A stretch of DNA of 64,000 nt from Leptospira sp. WS92.C1. Its GTDB lineage: Bacteria; Spirochaetota; Leptospiria; Leptospirales; Leptospiraceae. The translations under genes were made by a program, and so were the position numbers. How positions within the stretch are numbered: the first letter of the stretch is position 1; each line of letters opens with the position of its first letter. The stretch is taken from the NCBI RefSeq assembly GCF_040833975.1, contig NZ_CP162130.1:881501-945500 (forward strand), given 5' to 3'. This document shows positions 47,221-58,764 of the stretch, piece after piece. The notes beneath the pieces were generated by a model. That model did not search any database, was not told the DNA's origin, and worked only from the letters and a program-made list of their open reading frames with translations.

Positions 47221-48074
47221 TTTTTTAGGACCTTTTTGAATGAAATCAATTCTTTTCTGATATCTTCGATACCGTTTACAAAACGCGGACCGAATCCGAG
47301 AAGAATCAAGTCGTCTATCTGTATGATTCGTTTATTTTTTCCGGCCGGTGTTTCGGATACTCCGGGAAGAGCCAATAAGCCGGTAGTGCCTCCGAGACTT
47401 TCAAAACCTCTGCTTGGAATCAAAATCAGATCGGGAGCGGAACTGATGACCGCTTCGGGTGTTAGCGGTTTAAAGCCGGAAAATTCGGTGATGGCATTTT
47501 TGCCTCCAGCTAATTGAATCATCGTATCCGCGGCTGTCGATGTTCCCGAAACATGGGCGAGATGTTGGCCTCTTGAATATAAAAATAAAATTTTAGGAAA
47601 CGTTGTATCTTTCCGTTTTTCTTTTTCTATGTTTGCGAGCTTGGAGCGGATTTCTTTTACCAGCGTTTGAGCTTCTTGATTTTTATTTATGATTTTTCCG
47701 AGATTCAAAATTCTTTCCAACGAAGGTTCTACCCCAGGTTTAGAGGAAAGAATCTCGACTTTGAGTCCCGCGTTTTTGAGTTGTTCGAGCACTTCGGGCG
47801 GTCCTGCTTCGTCGGTACCGATGATCAAATCCGGTTTTAAAGAAAGAATTCCCTCCGTGGAAAGTGTTCTCTGATACCCGATTTTAGGAAGAACGTTTGT
47901 CTTTTCCGGATATACAGAAGACGTATCACAGCCTACGACCGAATTCCCTTTGCCGAGAGCAAATACGGTTTCGGTAATCGGCCCGTTGAGTGTGACGATT
48001 CGGATCGGATTGTTTTGAGAAAATACCGGAAATATGTTTGTGAGCATAATCAAAGAAAAGATAAAAAATTTCAT
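47217..48074 (-). CDS. hmuT: periplasmic haem-binding protein HmuT
   Basis: 285 residues from the internal ATG at 48072-48074, which begins a signal peptide (MKFFIFSLIMLTNIFPVFS); the frame opens 11 codons earlier but without a site. It is a class III (helical-linker) substrate-binding protein: RIVTLNGPITETVFALG, LKPDLIIGTDEAGPPEVLEQ, then SAPDLILIPSRG. The Tyr in IGYQRTLSTEGIL is in the position of the haem-ligating Tyr of other HmuT/ShuT proteins. It carries haem from the outer-membrane receptor to HmuUV. Confidence 0.92.
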   Translation of the reverse strand: MKFFIFSLIMLTNIFPVFSQNNPIRIVTLNGPITETVFALGKGNSVVGCDTSSVYPEKTNVLPKIGYQRTLSTEGILSLKPDLIIGTDEAGPPEVLEQLKNAGLKVEILSSKPGVEPSLERILNLGKIINKNQEAQTLVKEIRSKLANIEKEKRKDTTFPKILFLYSRGQHLAHVSGTSTAADTMIQLAGGKNAITEFSGFKPLTPEAVISSAPDLILIPSRGFESLGGTTGLLALPGVSETPAGKNKRIIQIDDLILLGFGPRFVNGIEDIRKELISFKKVLKK

Positions 48075-48122
48075 TTTAAGTCTACCTGTGTTTTTTAATT
48101 TAAGCATAATCTATTTTGAATA

Positions 48123-50549
48123 TTATGAACTGTTGGAATTTGGAATTACATCGTTTTGTTTCGGGGGAGACGCCGAGAATTTTCCGTCGATCCCAAAATA
48201 ATAGAATCTCGGTCTTTGCGGATTGTACTGAAGATCGTATGCCTCCAGAATATTATCCACTCCCGCAAAAATTTGGAATCCTTCCGGAAGTTTTTGATAG
48301 ATTCTAAGATTCAGATTTGTATGAGGGTTGACCATTCGAATCCCGTAGGTCGGGTCCTTGGTGCAATACGAAAGATTTCTTTCCGCACAATGGTCCGATA
48401 ACGCGTTTGGAACTCCGTCAAAAAGATTTTGAATCAGGATTTGAGAATCTTGAAACATTTGATTTTGTAAACCGGAAAGATCCGCAGGAAGTTGAGGATC
48501 ACACCAAAACGGATTTTTCTGACAATAAAAAGGTTGTTTGCCGAAAACGATCGTAAAGATCGCCAAACCGCTTCCGGTCGACGCATGATCGATTCTTAAA
48601 TTTACGTTCCAGCGATGAAAGCCTCTTCCTTCGAGCGGAAGATTTGTAAGTAAATCCTTGCTGTCCGTGTAAGTATAACCGGTTCCGACCGCAACAGATT
48701 GATGAACTTTTACGTTGATAGACGTTTCCACACCTTGTGTAATCGCTCTTTGAAAATTGGAAGTCTGGAAAATCAAAAGTCCTGACGGATCGCGGTTCGG
48801 ATTGGTTCTATAACCAATCAGGTTGTCTACGTTGTTGTGAAACAGATTTATGCTTAAGGAAAAATATCGGTTGGGTTCCCATTCCGCTCCGAAATTGTAA
48901 CTTCTAGAAAGTTCGGGTTTTAAGTTTTGATTTCCTGTCACTCGATACCCCACACCGGGATTTAGAAAATTAAAATATAGATCCTGAAAACTCGGAGCCC
49001 TATAACCGAGTCCGCTCGCTGTTCTAATTCGAATCGTGGAAGTCAAATCGTAACGGATCGCAAGTTTGGGCAAAAGTTCCCCTCCGTAAAGCGAATCGTG
49101 ATCGTAACGGATTCCGGGAACAATTTGTATTCTGGGTTTATCCGAAATTCTCCATTCGTCCTGGATGTAATAGGCGGTTCTTTGTCTCGCCGCATAACCG
49201 TTAACGAGCTGTATGTTGGAAGAAGTCTGATTGATATCTTCGGGACAAACATACGGAAAATCCCTTCTACAATTCGGCGAAATTCTCGGAGAAGAAATCT
49301 GATCGAATAAAGTTTCCGCACCGAGAGAAAGAACGTGATGATCCGAAAATTTACGGTCCAATCGTGTTCGCAGTTCGGTTACCGCGTTATCTGTTCTTTC
49401 CTTTTTATCGAGCTCATCCGATTTTCTCTGATCATAGATAAACAGATCCTGAAAACGAGCGTAATTCGCGTTTACATTTAAATTCCAATCTTTTGCAAAA
49501 AGCCAATCTGCGTTGAAAGCTCCCATAAAATCATGGGTCTTATTTTTTCTATCAAAGACCGCCTTTGGCGGAGATGCGTCCACTGCGTTTTGATTGAGAT
49601 ATCTATAATAAAATTGAAATCCAAGAGTCAGGGTTTCCGTGGCTTTTAAAATCGTTTTGTTAGATACATTCAAATCTTCGAATGCGCTTCCGCTTGTTGA
49701 TTCGAGAGGAGGATTGTAATTGATCCCTCTACTGGTTATTAGATATTTTGCGGCGGAGGACATATTTGTCGGAAACGGAGAATATGTGGTAGAAAGACTG
49801 GATTCTTTTCCGTTTCTCGGGCCGAGAGTCGCATCCGGGGTCAGATCATAACCCTCTCCTCGATGCCATCCCGCGGTGAATTGAGTGGAAACCTTTTCCG
49901 TTTTTTTACCGATAGAGCCGTAGTTTCTAAATTCGATATTCGGTCCGAAGTAGAGTTGCCTTCCCGTTCCCGCAAAAGTTCTGAACTCCGCCTGAAGCGG
50001 ATCCTTTGCCTCTTTGGTGATGACGTTAATCACACCCGCGATCGCATCCGAGCCGTAAAGAGCGGAAGAAGCTCCTTTCACGATTTCAATTCTTTCTATA
50101 TCCTCCGCTTTGAATCTTGTGAGATCGATCGCTCCGCCGAATCTTCCTGTAGTTCTTTGGCCGTCCACAAGGATAAGCACGTTTTGAGAAGCCAGCCCTT
50201 GGAGTCGCACGGTTTCTCCTCTTTCGCCAGCTTGAGCGGGGCGAACCTCGATACCGGGAACATTTCCTAGGGTATCCGAAAGGTCTCTTGCACCCATTGC
50301 ATCGATGTCTTTTCTCGAAATAACTTCGGTTGTGATCGTAGAGTCCTTGAGCCAACCTTGTCTTCTGGTGCCCGTTACGGTTATGGCTTTCTCTTTGGAG
50401 TCGTAGCCGTTTCCGTTTGTCTCTTCTCCGTTCTTATTCCCTTTTTCCTGAGAAATCAACAGCGCAATCGGAGTAAAAAATAAAAATATATTCAAAATTA
50501 TGAATGTATTTTTGAAAGATTTGGAAATATGAATCACAATTTTTTCCAT
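48123..50549 (-). CDS. TonB-dependent haem receptor
   Basis: 808 residues. An export signal with an unusual hydrophilic start (MEKIVIHISKSFKNT, then FIILNIFLFFTPIALLI) is followed by a TonB-box-like AITVTGTRRQG (~55-66) and a plug domain (~75-195; GIEVRPAQAGERGETVRLQG, VLILVDGQRTTGRFGG, ERIEIVKGASSALYGSDAIAGVINVIT in parts). A 22-strand barrel ends in PRFYYFGIDGKFS. FRAP-like YRAPS and NPNL-like NQNLKPE are present, as in haem receptors, but the stretch between them has no His. The start overlaps the end of the HmuY-like gene by 16 bases. Operon context strongly supports haem as substrate. Confidence 0.9.
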   Translation of the reverse strand: MEKIVIHISKSFKNTFIILNIFLFFTPIALLISQEKGNKNGEETNGNGYDSKEKAITVTGTRRQGWLKDSTITTEVISRKDIDAMGARDLSDTLGNVPGIEVRPAQAGERGETVRLQGLASQNVLILVDGQRTTGRFGGAIDLTRFKAEDIERIEIVKGASSALYGSDAIAGVINVITKEAKDPLQAEFRTFAGTGRQLYFGPNIEFRNYGSIGKKTEKVSTQFTAGWHRGEGYDLTPDATLGPRNGKESSLSTTYSPFPTNMSSAAKYLITSRGINYNPPLESTSGSAFEDLNVSNKTILKATETLTLGFQFYYRYLNQNAVDASPPKAVFDRKNKTHDFMGAFNADWLFAKDWNLNVNANYARFQDLFIYDQRKSDELDKKERTDNAVTELRTRLDRKFSDHHVLSLGAETLFDQISSPRISPNCRRDFPYVCPEDINQTSSNIQLVNGYAARQRTAYYIQDEWRISDKPRIQIVPGIRYDHDSLYGGELLPKLAIRYDLTSTIRIRTASGLGYRAPSFQDLYFNFLNPGVGYRVTGNQNLKPELSRSYNFGAEWEPNRYFSLSINLFHNNVDNLIGYRTNPNRDPSGLLIFQTSNFQRAITQGVETSINVKVHQSVAVGTGYTYTDSKDLLTNLPLEGRGFHRWNVNLRIDHASTGSGLAIFTIVFGKQPFYCQKNPFWCDPQLPADLSGLQNQMFQDSQILIQNLFDGVPNALSDHCAERNLSYCTKDPTYGIRMVNPHTNLNLRIYQKLPEGFQIFAGVDNILEAYDLQYNPQRPRFYYFGIDGKFSASPPKQNDVIPNSNSS

Positions 50550-51175
50550 CTAAATTTAGGATAACCAGAAGTTCCCGCTGCGCTGTAGTAATCGAGCATC
50601 TGGATCACGTAAAAATCCGCGCTGTCAAAGGAACGGATTAGATAGATTTCATTTTTTGACGAAAGCTGATGCAAATTGGCGTCGTAATTATACCAACCCC
50701 AAATGGAAGGACTTGCGCTTTCATTGGCGGATCCGAAACCTCCGTCTCCCGTTTGAGATTGGAGAGCGTCGTTTTCGATCATACAAGAGGCGAAAGTAAA
50801 TGTGTCAGCCCAATTCGTACTATTGGTTTTGCAAGATCCGCCGGTTCCTGTACCACTGGTTCCCCCATTTGTGCCTCCGACAAAACGTTTCCAGCGTAGA
50901 TCCCAAGCTTCATTTTCAGAGGATTTGATTCCCCCGGAACCCAGATCGACGTAGACCCAAGCAAAACTGGAAGTAGCTTTCACAGTGGTTATAAAATGCG
51001 AACCTTCCGGAACGGTCGTAACCTCCAGAATTTGATCGGAGTTTTCGGACGGAGCCAATAGTGCAAATGCGAGGGAAGAATCGGCATTCCCCGGTTTTTC
51101 GGGACCGCATTGCAAAAATAAAGTAATATAAAATAAAAATAGAATTCGGTTTGTTTTTAAGTTCATGTTTTTCAT
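50534..51175 (-). CDS. HmuY-like haem-binding lipoprotein
   Basis: 213 residues from the ATG 51173-51175 (AAGGAG five bases upstream); the lipobox is LFLQC. The mature part shows HmuY-family features: SSFAWVYVDLGSGG, WDLRWKRFVGGTNGGTSGTG, a Y/F-x-I-R-type strand (NEIYLIRSFDSADFYVIQML) and the closing DYYSAAGTSGYPKFRWKKL. In Porphyromonas HmuY is a haemophore that hands haem to the receptor HmuR, whose gene lies next door. Here too the next gene is the TonB receptor, overlapping by 16 bases. Which residues bind haem is uncertain. Confidence 0.82.
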   Translation of the reverse strand: MKNMNLKTNRILFLFYITLFLQCGPEKPGNADSSLAFALLAPSENSDQILEVTTVPEGSHFITTVKATSSFAWVYVDLGSGGIKSSENEAWDLRWKRFVGGTNGGTSGTGTGGSCKTNSTNWADTFTFASCMIENDALQSQTGDGGFGSANESASPSIWGWYNYDANLHQLSSKNEIYLIRSFDSADFYVIQMLDYYSAAGTSGYPKFRWKKL

Positions 51176-51244
51176 AGAAACTCCTTTAAAAGAAATCGAT
51201 CCGAGCATTCACTCATGCTCGAATCGGTGTAAGAATTTTTACTG

Positions 51245-51952
51245 TTATTCAAAAACGGAATTTGAACTAATAACAACTTTGGTCAATTTGCCGCCTACCG
51301 CTCCTGCTTTGACAAACGCATTCAAAGTTGTTAATGCATTTGCGTTGCCCCAATCCGATTTGTTGAGAATCGAAGTGCCCGCCGTCAGGGTGGAAGAATC
51401 AAGACAATCTGCTCCGTTGATACCGGTGGACCAGATCATCACTTGCGGAGGAGTTGTTTGATTTATATCGATACAAACCGTGGAGGGAGAAGTCGTGTAG
51501 TTTGCGAGTGCTGTTGTAGTATTTACGTTAGTCGCATCTCCGTAATTCGTATACGATTGTGGAGGAAGGGGAGCAGGTCCGCAGCCTGCGGGGCAACCGT
51601 GATAAAGCGTTAGACGAAATACCCCGGTCGTAACCGCTGGAGCGGCTGTGCCGGTTGTCCCTGCGGGAAGACCGAGATAAAAATATACCGTTTCATGACT
51701 TGCGGAAGTTTGAACCCCCTCTAAACGAAAGTGTTTTCCCGAACCGGCTTCCGGAGTGCAGAGCGATTGAATTGTGGCGCCTTCAGTAAAGGTTGTTTCA
51801 CAAGTTGTCGTAGGAGTTTGAGGAATGGCAAACAAGGAAAGCCCCAGGAGCGTTGTAACGCTCTTGTCTTCTTTTTTTTCGTCGGTACAACCGGAAATGA
51901 GCCCGAAGAGAAGAAAACTGGAGAAAATGGTCAAAATGAGAGATTTTTTCAT
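51245..51952 (-). CDS. uncharacterised lipoprotein, first gene of the haem operon
   Basis: 235 residues. Signal peptide and lipobox GLISGC; the mature part begins TDEKKEDKS, then a Thr/Ala/Pro-rich beta protein with six or more cysteines (TTTCETTF, SLCTPEAG, YHGCPAGCGPAP, STVCIDINQ, GADCLDSS). AAAGGA precedes the ATG. No family recognised. It precedes the HmuY-like gene by 69 bases and is probably co-transcribed, so a role in haem or haemoprotein capture at the surface is a fair guess, no more. Confidence 0.7.
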   Translation of the reverse strand: MKKSLILTIFSSFLLFGLISGCTDEKKEDKSVTTLLGLSLFAIPQTPTTTCETTFTEGATIQSLCTPEAGSGKHFRLEGVQTSASHETVYFYLGLPAGTTGTAAPAVTTGVFRLTLYHGCPAGCGPAPLPPQSYTNYGDATNVNTTTALANYTTSPSTVCIDINQTTPPQVMIWSTGINGADCLDSSTLTAGTSILNKSDWGNANALTTLNAFVKAGAVGGKLTKVVISSNSVFE

Positions 51953-51995
51953 GAATTTATCCTTTGTAATGTGATAGAGTAGAATGAAAATCTTC

Positions 51996-52009
51996 AGGAG
52001 AATTCTCCT
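51996..52009. promoter_or_regulatory. perfect 14-bp palindrome upstream of the haem operon
   Basis: AGGAGAATTCTCCT, 44-57 bases before the first operon start, in the expected promoter region; flanks CTTC/AGAAG extend the symmetry imperfectly. Candidate operator. Confidence 0.4.
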
Positions 52010-52073
52010 CAGAAGAATTTCTCTAAATGATTCTAAATCTCAAGAAGTGAAGGAGCGTGTTTTTTGTCAACTG

Positions 52074-52092
52074 AAAATGAGAGTGAGAATCA
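52074..52092. promoter_or_regulatory. weak Fur-box-like sequence
   Basis: GAAAATGAGAGTGAGAATC agrees with the classical Fur consensus at roughly two thirds of positions. It lies between the haem operon and the divergent flavoprotein gene. Suggestive only. Confidence 0.25.
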
Positions 52093-52228
52093 AAATCTAA
52101 AAAAAGTATTCTCTCCGCTCAAGCTAAGCCGGAAGAGTGTTTGTGAATCCGGAGTGCAAATCCGTGTGCTGTCTTGGAAATGGGAAGATTGTGTTTTCTT
52201 TTTATTTTAAAACGACCAACTTTCTTTT

Positions 52229-53503
52229 ATGAACGCAAACCCGGATTTACAAACCAGAGTTGCGGTGATCGGAGGAGGAGCCGCCGGCTTTTTCGGGGCG
52301 ATTCAGATTGCCTCGGGAAATAACGTATCCGTGACTCTTTTGGAAAAAGGGAAACAATTTCTTTCCAAGGTTAGAATTTCCGGCGGAGGTAGATGCAACG
52401 TTACTCATCATTGCTTGGATCCGGAACCTTTGAGTAAAAATTATCCGAGAGGTGAAAGAGAACTTCGCTGGGCGTTTGAAACTTTCGGTCCCAGGGATAC
52501 GATCCAATGGTATGAAAGCAGAGGAGTTTTGCTAAAAACCGAATCAGACGGGAGAATGTTTCCGGTGACGGATTCTTCGGAGACGATTTTGGAAGCGTTG
52601 TTTCAGGAAGCGAAACGAGTCGGGATCAAACTCAAAACAGAAATGGAAATTCATTCGGTGACTCCGATCCGGAATGACTCCGGAAAAATCCTGAAGTTTC
52701 AGATCAAACTCAAATCCGAAGAAATATTAGAATATGATAAAATTTTATTTGCTACAGGATCCGGTAGAAAGGCCTGGGGGTGGCTTCAGGCAATGGGACA
52801 TTCAATTTTGGATCCTGTGCCTTCCCTATTTACGTTTAAAATTTCAGATCCCCGATTGGAAGGTTTGTCCGGACTTTCTTTTGAGACTGCGGATTGTTCT
52901 CTTGTCGATTTTAACCATTCACAAGCCGGACCTTTGTTGATTACACACTGGGGTTTGAGCGGACCTGCGATTTTAAAACTTTCCGCTAAGGGCGCGAGGG
53001 AATTGTTTGAAGTCGATTATAAAACCGTTCTTCGAGTGAATTTGATTCCCGGTTTAAAAAAAGAAGAAGTTCGTAAAACAATTGAAAAAGAAAAGGAAAA
53101 TCACCCATCCAAATTGATTTGTAATCTCCCGGTTTTGGGGATTCCGAGGCGTTATTGGGAAAAAATTTTAGAAATCAATTCTATTGATTTCGCTAAAAAA
53201 TGGTCCGGGCTTTCTTCTAAGGATTTACATCTTTTAACGGAGGAATTGACAAACGCAAGATTTTTGATTTCGGGTAAGGGCGAATTTAAGGACGAATTCG
53301 TGACCTGTGGAGGGGTAAACCGTAAAGAGGTGAACTTTAAAACGATGGAAAGTAAGGTCGTTTCCGGGATTCATTTTGCAGGAGAGGTTTTAGATATAGA
53401 CGGAGTTACGGGCGGTTTTAATTTTCAAAACGCTTGGACGACTTCTTATATCGCGGCGCAGGGAATTCTTACGTCGATTCAAAACGGCCAAAGAGCCGGA
53501 TAA
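52229..53503 (+). CDS. FAD-dependent oxidoreductase of the HI0933/BaiN family
   Basis: 424 residues. The N-terminal Rossmann motif [18 protein letters not shown], the family hallmark [57 protein letters not shown] and the C-terminal FAD-contacting [23 protein letters not shown] (in two parts) all fit. Members are flavoproteins of mostly unknown substrate. It is divergent from the haem operon, sharing a 276-base upstream region, and its 3' end overlaps the convergent VOC gene by 25 bases. Confidence 0.88.
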   Translation: MNANPDLQTRVAVIGGGAAGFFGAIQIASGNNVSVTLLEKGKQFLSKVRISGGGRCNVTHHCLDPEPLSKNYPRGERELRWAFETFGPRDTIQWYESRGVLLKTESDGRMFPVTDSSETILEALFQEAKRVGIKLKTEMEIHSVTPIRNDSGKILKFQIKLKSEEILEYDKILFATGSGRKAWGWLQAMGHSILDPVPSLFTFKISDPRLEGLSGLSFETADCSLVDFNHSQAGPLLITHWGLSGPAILKLSAKGARELFEVDYKTVLRVNLIPGLKKEEVRKTIEKEKENHPSKLICNLPVLGIPRRYWEKILEINSIDFAKKWSGLSSKDLHLLTEELTNARFLISGKGEFKDEFVTCGGVNRKEVNFKTMESKVVSGIHFAGEVLDIDGVTGGFNFQNAWTTSYIAAQGILTSIQNGQRAG

Positions 53504-53814
53504 GAAGAATAGCCAATCAGATTATCGTCAGGGTCCTTAAAGTATTTCGTATATTCCGTTTCTTGAATCCAATTTGGTAAAGTGGAAATGGATTTTTTGT
53601 CAAGGGAGGCCGCGGAAAAAATAAGCGCCTTGGGGCCTTTTTTTTCAAGGTCCGATTCCAACATCAAAATGATTTCGCCGACTTGAAACCACACGGAACG
53701 CAGCTCTTTCTTTTCGGTCCGATTTTCGCGTATTCTGGTCAACCCGGGAAGGGTTTCATAAAATCGAACCAATACATCGAGTTTTGGGGACCCGATCGCG
53801 ATATGATGAATCAT
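53479..53814 (-). CDS. VOC-fold (glyoxalase/dioxygenase-like) protein
   Basis: 111 residues, one VOC module: [20 protein letters not shown] at the start (metal-ligand His), [15 protein letters not shown], and the closing [16 protein letters not shown]. Without a full active-site set I cannot name a reaction. It overlaps the GNAT gene upstream by four bases and the convergent flavoprotein gene by 25. Confidence 0.8.
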   Translation of the reverse strand: MIHHIAIGSPKLDVLVRFYETLPGLTRIRENRTEKKELRSVWFQVGEIILMLESDLEKKGPKALIFSAASLDKKSISTLPNWIQETEYTKYFKDPDDNLIGYSSYPALWPF

Positions 53815-54089
53815 CGAGCCACCAAATCATTGTAAGCCGGATGTCTTCCTAAAAAAGAAATCACATACGAACAACTCGGAATGATCTTTTTATCGAGAGA
53901 TCTTGCCTTATCTAAAGCTGTTTTTACTAGGTCGGCAGCGATTCCCTTTCCTCTGAGTTCGTGAGGGACATAGGTGGAAATTAAATCCCAAGCTTCATCT
54001 TGATTTCTATAAAAGAGATGAGATTCGATTCCGTCGGTAACGACATAAAATTTTCGTTCTTCTTCAGAATGGATCACTGCGGAACTCAT
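53811..54089 (-). CDS. small GNAT-like N-acetyltransferase (YjdJ type)
   Basis: 92 residues. It matches the short GNAT group with Y-x-x-x-x-E-x-x-G-x-G-I-A: STYVPHELRGKGIAADLVK is the acetyl-CoA pyrophosphate loop, followed by KKIIPSCSYVISFLGRHP, the typical C-S-Y-V end. Acceptor unknown. It is the first gene of a pair with the VOC protein (ATGA overlap). Confidence 0.85.
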   Translation of the reverse strand: MSSAVIHSEEERKFYVVTDGIESHLFYRNQDEAWDLISTYVPHELRGKGIAADLVKTALDKARSLDKKIIPSCSYVISFLGRHPAYNDLVAR

Positions 54090-54291
54090 TCCTCAAATAT
54101 AGAAAAAGAAGCGATTTAATCAAGCGGAAAGAAAGAGGGGTTCTAAAAATTCAAAACGTTTTTTAAAACATGTCTCTATCGATTGATAAAACGGAAGATA
54201 AAGTTGAGAAATGAGTAACGGATTGAATTTTGACTTTTCTTTTGCAGGAAATAAAAAATTCTAAACCACTGAATCTTAGATAGGACTACAA

Positions 54292-56019
<1,728 letters not shown>

Positions 56020-56040
56020 ATATTTTTAAATTATCATTCT

Positions 56041-56081
56041 CTCCGGAAAACCGTGAATGAATGATCCACGGTATCCGGAAG
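56041..56081. terminator. hairpin between convergent GMC and DoxX genes
   Basis: CTCCGGAAAACCGTG pairs with CACGGTATCCGGAAG apart from a small internal mismatch; loop AATGAATGATC. No T run follows, so bidirectional termination is only likely by position. Confidence 0.5.
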
Positions 56082-56091
56082 AGACATTGTT

Positions 56092-56535
56092 TTAATCGAG
56101 TTTTTCTTCGATTAAAGAATCGACAGAGGCTTTTCCGCCGCCTTTGATAAAAAGAACTACGGAGATTGCAATGAAAAGAATATGATATTCATATCCTTCT
56201 CCTTGCTGGGTGCCCGCCCAGTTGATAAAAAATCCGTTCGGTGCATGAACGAGGGCTGCTCCGATCATGATGATCCCAATCCCGAGAGCGGAAAGTCTTG
56301 TGAAAAAACCGAAAATCAATGCGATTGAACCTATGGATTCGCCGATGATTACCAAAAATGCGATCGGTGTAGGAATTCCTACGTTGGTAAGATAACCCAT
56401 CGTTCCTGCAAAGCCGTAACCGCCAAACCAACCTAAAAGTTTTTGCGCCCCGTGCGGGAACATTACGATTCCTGCAACTACCCTGAGAATGAGGGATCCG
56501 AGATCCGAATCCGTTTTAAAAAATCTTTGAAGCAT
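56092..56535 (-). CDS. DoxX family membrane protein (second copy)
   Basis: 147 residues, four helices. Signatures of the DoxX/YphA group: [20 protein letters not shown], a [20 protein letters not shown] loop, [20 protein letters not shown], and [20 protein letters not shown] followed by the last helix. AGGAG precedes the ATG. A MarR regulator gene lies upstream on the same strand, the same pairing as MhqR/MhqP in Bacillus where quinones induce the DoxX gene. Confidence 0.9.
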   Translation of the reverse strand: MLQRFFKTDSDLGSLILRVVAGIVMFPHGAQKLLGWFGGYGFAGTMGYLTNVGIPTPIAFLVIIGESIGSIALIFGFFTRLSALGIGIIMIGAALVHAPNGFFINWAGTQQGEGYEYHILFIAISVVLFIKGGGKASVDSLIEEKLD

Positions 56536-56660
56536 TTGTATTTCCTCCTAAAATGATTCCAAAATTATCTTTTGATAACTTTTAATGTTAGATGATTTAT
56601 TCATAAAGTATATGAGAGCGGTTTCCGTAACTTTGAACCTCGCTGTGATCTTTCTGAAGT

Positions 56661-56671
56661 GTGGGAACTCC
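56661..56671 (+). repeat. dispersed GTGGGAACTCC element
   Basis: AAGTGTGGGAACTCC in the 212-base gap between the DoxX and MarR genes. Confidence 0.5.
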
Positions 56672-56747
56672 CCGTCTAAAAATCGAAAGTTCACCTGATT
56701 TGATAGTAAATGATTCATAATTAAAGTATATAGCTCAAAGGATGAAA

Positions 56748-57197
56748 TTATACTGCTTTCAAACCGATTCCTTTGCAGAAATTCCCAAGGTTTACCAATT
56801 GTTCTTCCGACAACGGATCGAATTTGCGAAGCAGTGCTTGGAGAATTTCCGGAAAAACAGTTTGGACGAGAGCATTCCCTTCCGGTGTGAGGTGAATGAT
56901 AATATAGCGACGATCCTCTTTGCTTCGAATCCGGGTTACAAGATTTCTCTTTTCGAGATTGTCTATGATTTGAGTGATATTTCCTTCGCAGGAGAATATT
57001 TTTTGACTGATTTCCTTTTGACACAAAGGACCAATATGGTAAAGGGTTTCTAAACAACCGAACTGCCCACTGGTGAGTCCGTTTTTCGTAAAAATTTTTT
57101 CCTCTAATTGGCGGATTGAGTCGGAACAACGGCTAAGCTTAATAAAGGCATTCAGAACCGCTTTTTCTCGGTCGTTTCCATTGTGGTGAGTTCCCAT
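56748..57197 (-). CDS. MarR-family transcriptional regulator
   Basis: 149 residues. Winged helix-turn-helix: [20 protein letters not shown], then [27 protein letters not shown] (in two parts), the wing [20 protein letters not shown] and a dimerising C-terminal helix. Cys residues in HLSRCSDS-type and CLETL/CQKEI/FSCEG positions could sense oxidants or electrophiles, as in OhrR/MhqR. It probably controls the DoxX gene 212 bases downstream; no operator palindrome is evident. Confidence 0.9.
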   Translation of the reverse strand: MGTHHNGNDREKAVLNAFIKLSRCSDSIRQLEEKIFTKNGLTSGQFGCLETLYHIGPLCQKEISQKIFSCEGNITQIIDNLEKRNLVTRIRSKEDRRYIIIHLTPEGNALVQTVFPEILQALLRKFDPLSEEQLVNLGNFCKGIGLKAV

Positions 57198-57302
57198 AAT
57201 ACTTTAAACTTAAACTATTAGTCTTCGATCCGTTGCTTTTGGTCAAGATTTTTTTCATATTTCCAGGTTGTTCTTGAGGGGAATTCCTACAGTCTGGAAT
57301 TC

Positions 57303-58526
57303 GTGTCGGAGCATCCATTTAGCGGATTTTTGGTCTATGATCTCAAGCAGAATCCGGAAGACTTTCAGGTCGAAGAAATTCTGGATTCCCGATGGATTCA
57401 AACATCTGGGAAATGGACGGTTTTCCGACTTCGGAAATCCGGTTGGAATACGATCGATGCCCTCCTCAGGATCGCTAAAGAATCCGGTGTTTCTCTTTCC
57501 GACATTGGTTACGCGGGAAAAAAGGACCGACACGCAACTACATCTCAATATATCGCTTCTCAAAAACCACTGCGTGTTCCTCATGCATTGTCCGAGTTCC
57601 TACAAATTGAAACAGTAGGATTGAGTGAAAAGCCTTTGAGTCCGGAGGCGAATCTTGGAAATCGATTTGTGCTTACACTTCGAAATTTGGTCGAAAGAGA
57701 AATCAATTTTATCCGGGAGAATTTTGCAAAAATTTCTAAAAACGGATTTATCAACTACTATGATTCTCAACGTTTCAGTCGGTTTCATGCGCAGTTCCGA
57801 CTTCCTATTTTTCCTTATTTGCAAGGTGACGCAGAAACTTGTCTGAAACTCCTTTTGACCGATGTATATCCCGGTGAAAAAAAACAGGCAAGGGATCGTA
57901 AAAAAAATCTCCAAGCCGCGTGGGGGAATTGGAGCGCTTGCGAACGATTGGCTGGGAGTAAATTGGAAAGCAGAATTTTTTCCATTCTCAAAAAAGAAAA
58001 ACGGACGTCACAACAAACCTATGGAAATTTAATTCTTCTTTTTCCAGAAGAGGAATTATTGATGCTTCTTTCTTCGATGCAGTCTTTGATTTGGAACGAG
58101 TTTGTTTCCGAATTTTTTCTTTTTGAGAAATCTTCCGGGGTCTGGATCAAAACAAAAACGGGTCCGCTTTTTTTTCCGGGAGAATCCGCGATACGATCGT
58201 TTGCGTCTGATTCCAAACTTCTGGTTCCAGGAGTTCCTGGAATTCAAAATTTAGAATATTCTAAAAATCAAATCTATCTTTTAGATTCCATTTTAAATCG
58301 CTGGGGATTGCAAAAATCCGTTTTGAATACCTCGCCTTTTCCAAAAATAAGAATGAATTCTTTTGACAGAAACATACGAGTGATCCCTAAAGATTTTAAA
58401 ATAGAGGATCCAGAAGAGGACGAACTTCATTCCCAAAGAAAAAAGATGAGGGTTTCGTTTCAACTTCCGTCCGGCTCTTACGCTACCATGCTCGTAAAAC
58501 GTTTGATGCTTCGCGCTCAGATTTAG
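57303..58526 (+). CDS. truD: tRNA pseudouridine(13) synthase TruD
   Basis: 407 residues from a GTG. It converts U13 of tRNA-Glu to pseudouridine. Family signatures: DFQVEEI near the start, [14 protein letters not shown] with catalytic Asp75, [23 protein letters not shown] (the NYFG-x-QRFG block), and the C-terminal [23 protein letters not shown] (in two parts) matching the conserved L-P-x-G-x-Y-A-T block. Longer than E. coli TruD (349) because of an insertion at ~165-330, the usual variable TRUD-domain region. The ribosome site is weak. Confidence 0.94.
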   Translation: MSEHPFSGFLVYDLKQNPEDFQVEEILDSRWIQTSGKWTVFRLRKSGWNTIDALLRIAKESGVSLSDIGYAGKKDRHATTSQYIASQKPLRVPHALSEFLQIETVGLSEKPLSPEANLGNRFVLTLRNLVEREINFIRENFAKISKNGFINYYDSQRFSRFHAQFRLPIFPYLQGDAETCLKLLLTDVYPGEKKQARDRKKNLQAAWGNWSACERLAGSKLESRIFSILKKEKRTSQQTYGNLILLFPEEELLMLLSSMQSLIWNEFVSEFFLFEKSSGVWIKTKTGPLFFPGESAIRSFASDSKLLVPGVPGIQNLEYSKNQIYLLDSILNRWGLQKSVLNTSPFPKIRMNSFDRNIRVIPKDFKIEDPEEDELHSQRKKMRVSFQLPSGSYATMLVKRLMLRAQI

Positions 58527-58764
58527 TTTTTTTGAAAGTGTTTTTAAAACTTTTGAAAACAAAATCCACCCATTCTATTGCAAAATGGACTTGAAGTCCG
58601 CGTCAATCCCATTTTCAGAAAAATTAAATTGTAGGGACAATCGATTCCATCCAAGAGAGGAATCTAAATTTTTTCAAATCAAAAGACCGTTCTCAATTTT
58701 GTTTAGAGACATTGATTTTGTGGGTGTTCTGATCGTTAGCGACTCATTCAGTTTTTATTTTGAA

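Noticed and set aside
52105..52190. Sequence resembling parts of a cobalamin riboswitch (AAGCCGGAAGAG, GAATCCGGAGTGCAAATCCGTG, TGCTGTC)
   Set aside because: The B12-box-like part precedes the core instead of following it, and the closing stem is missing, so the order is wrong for a working element. A covariance-model search would settle it.
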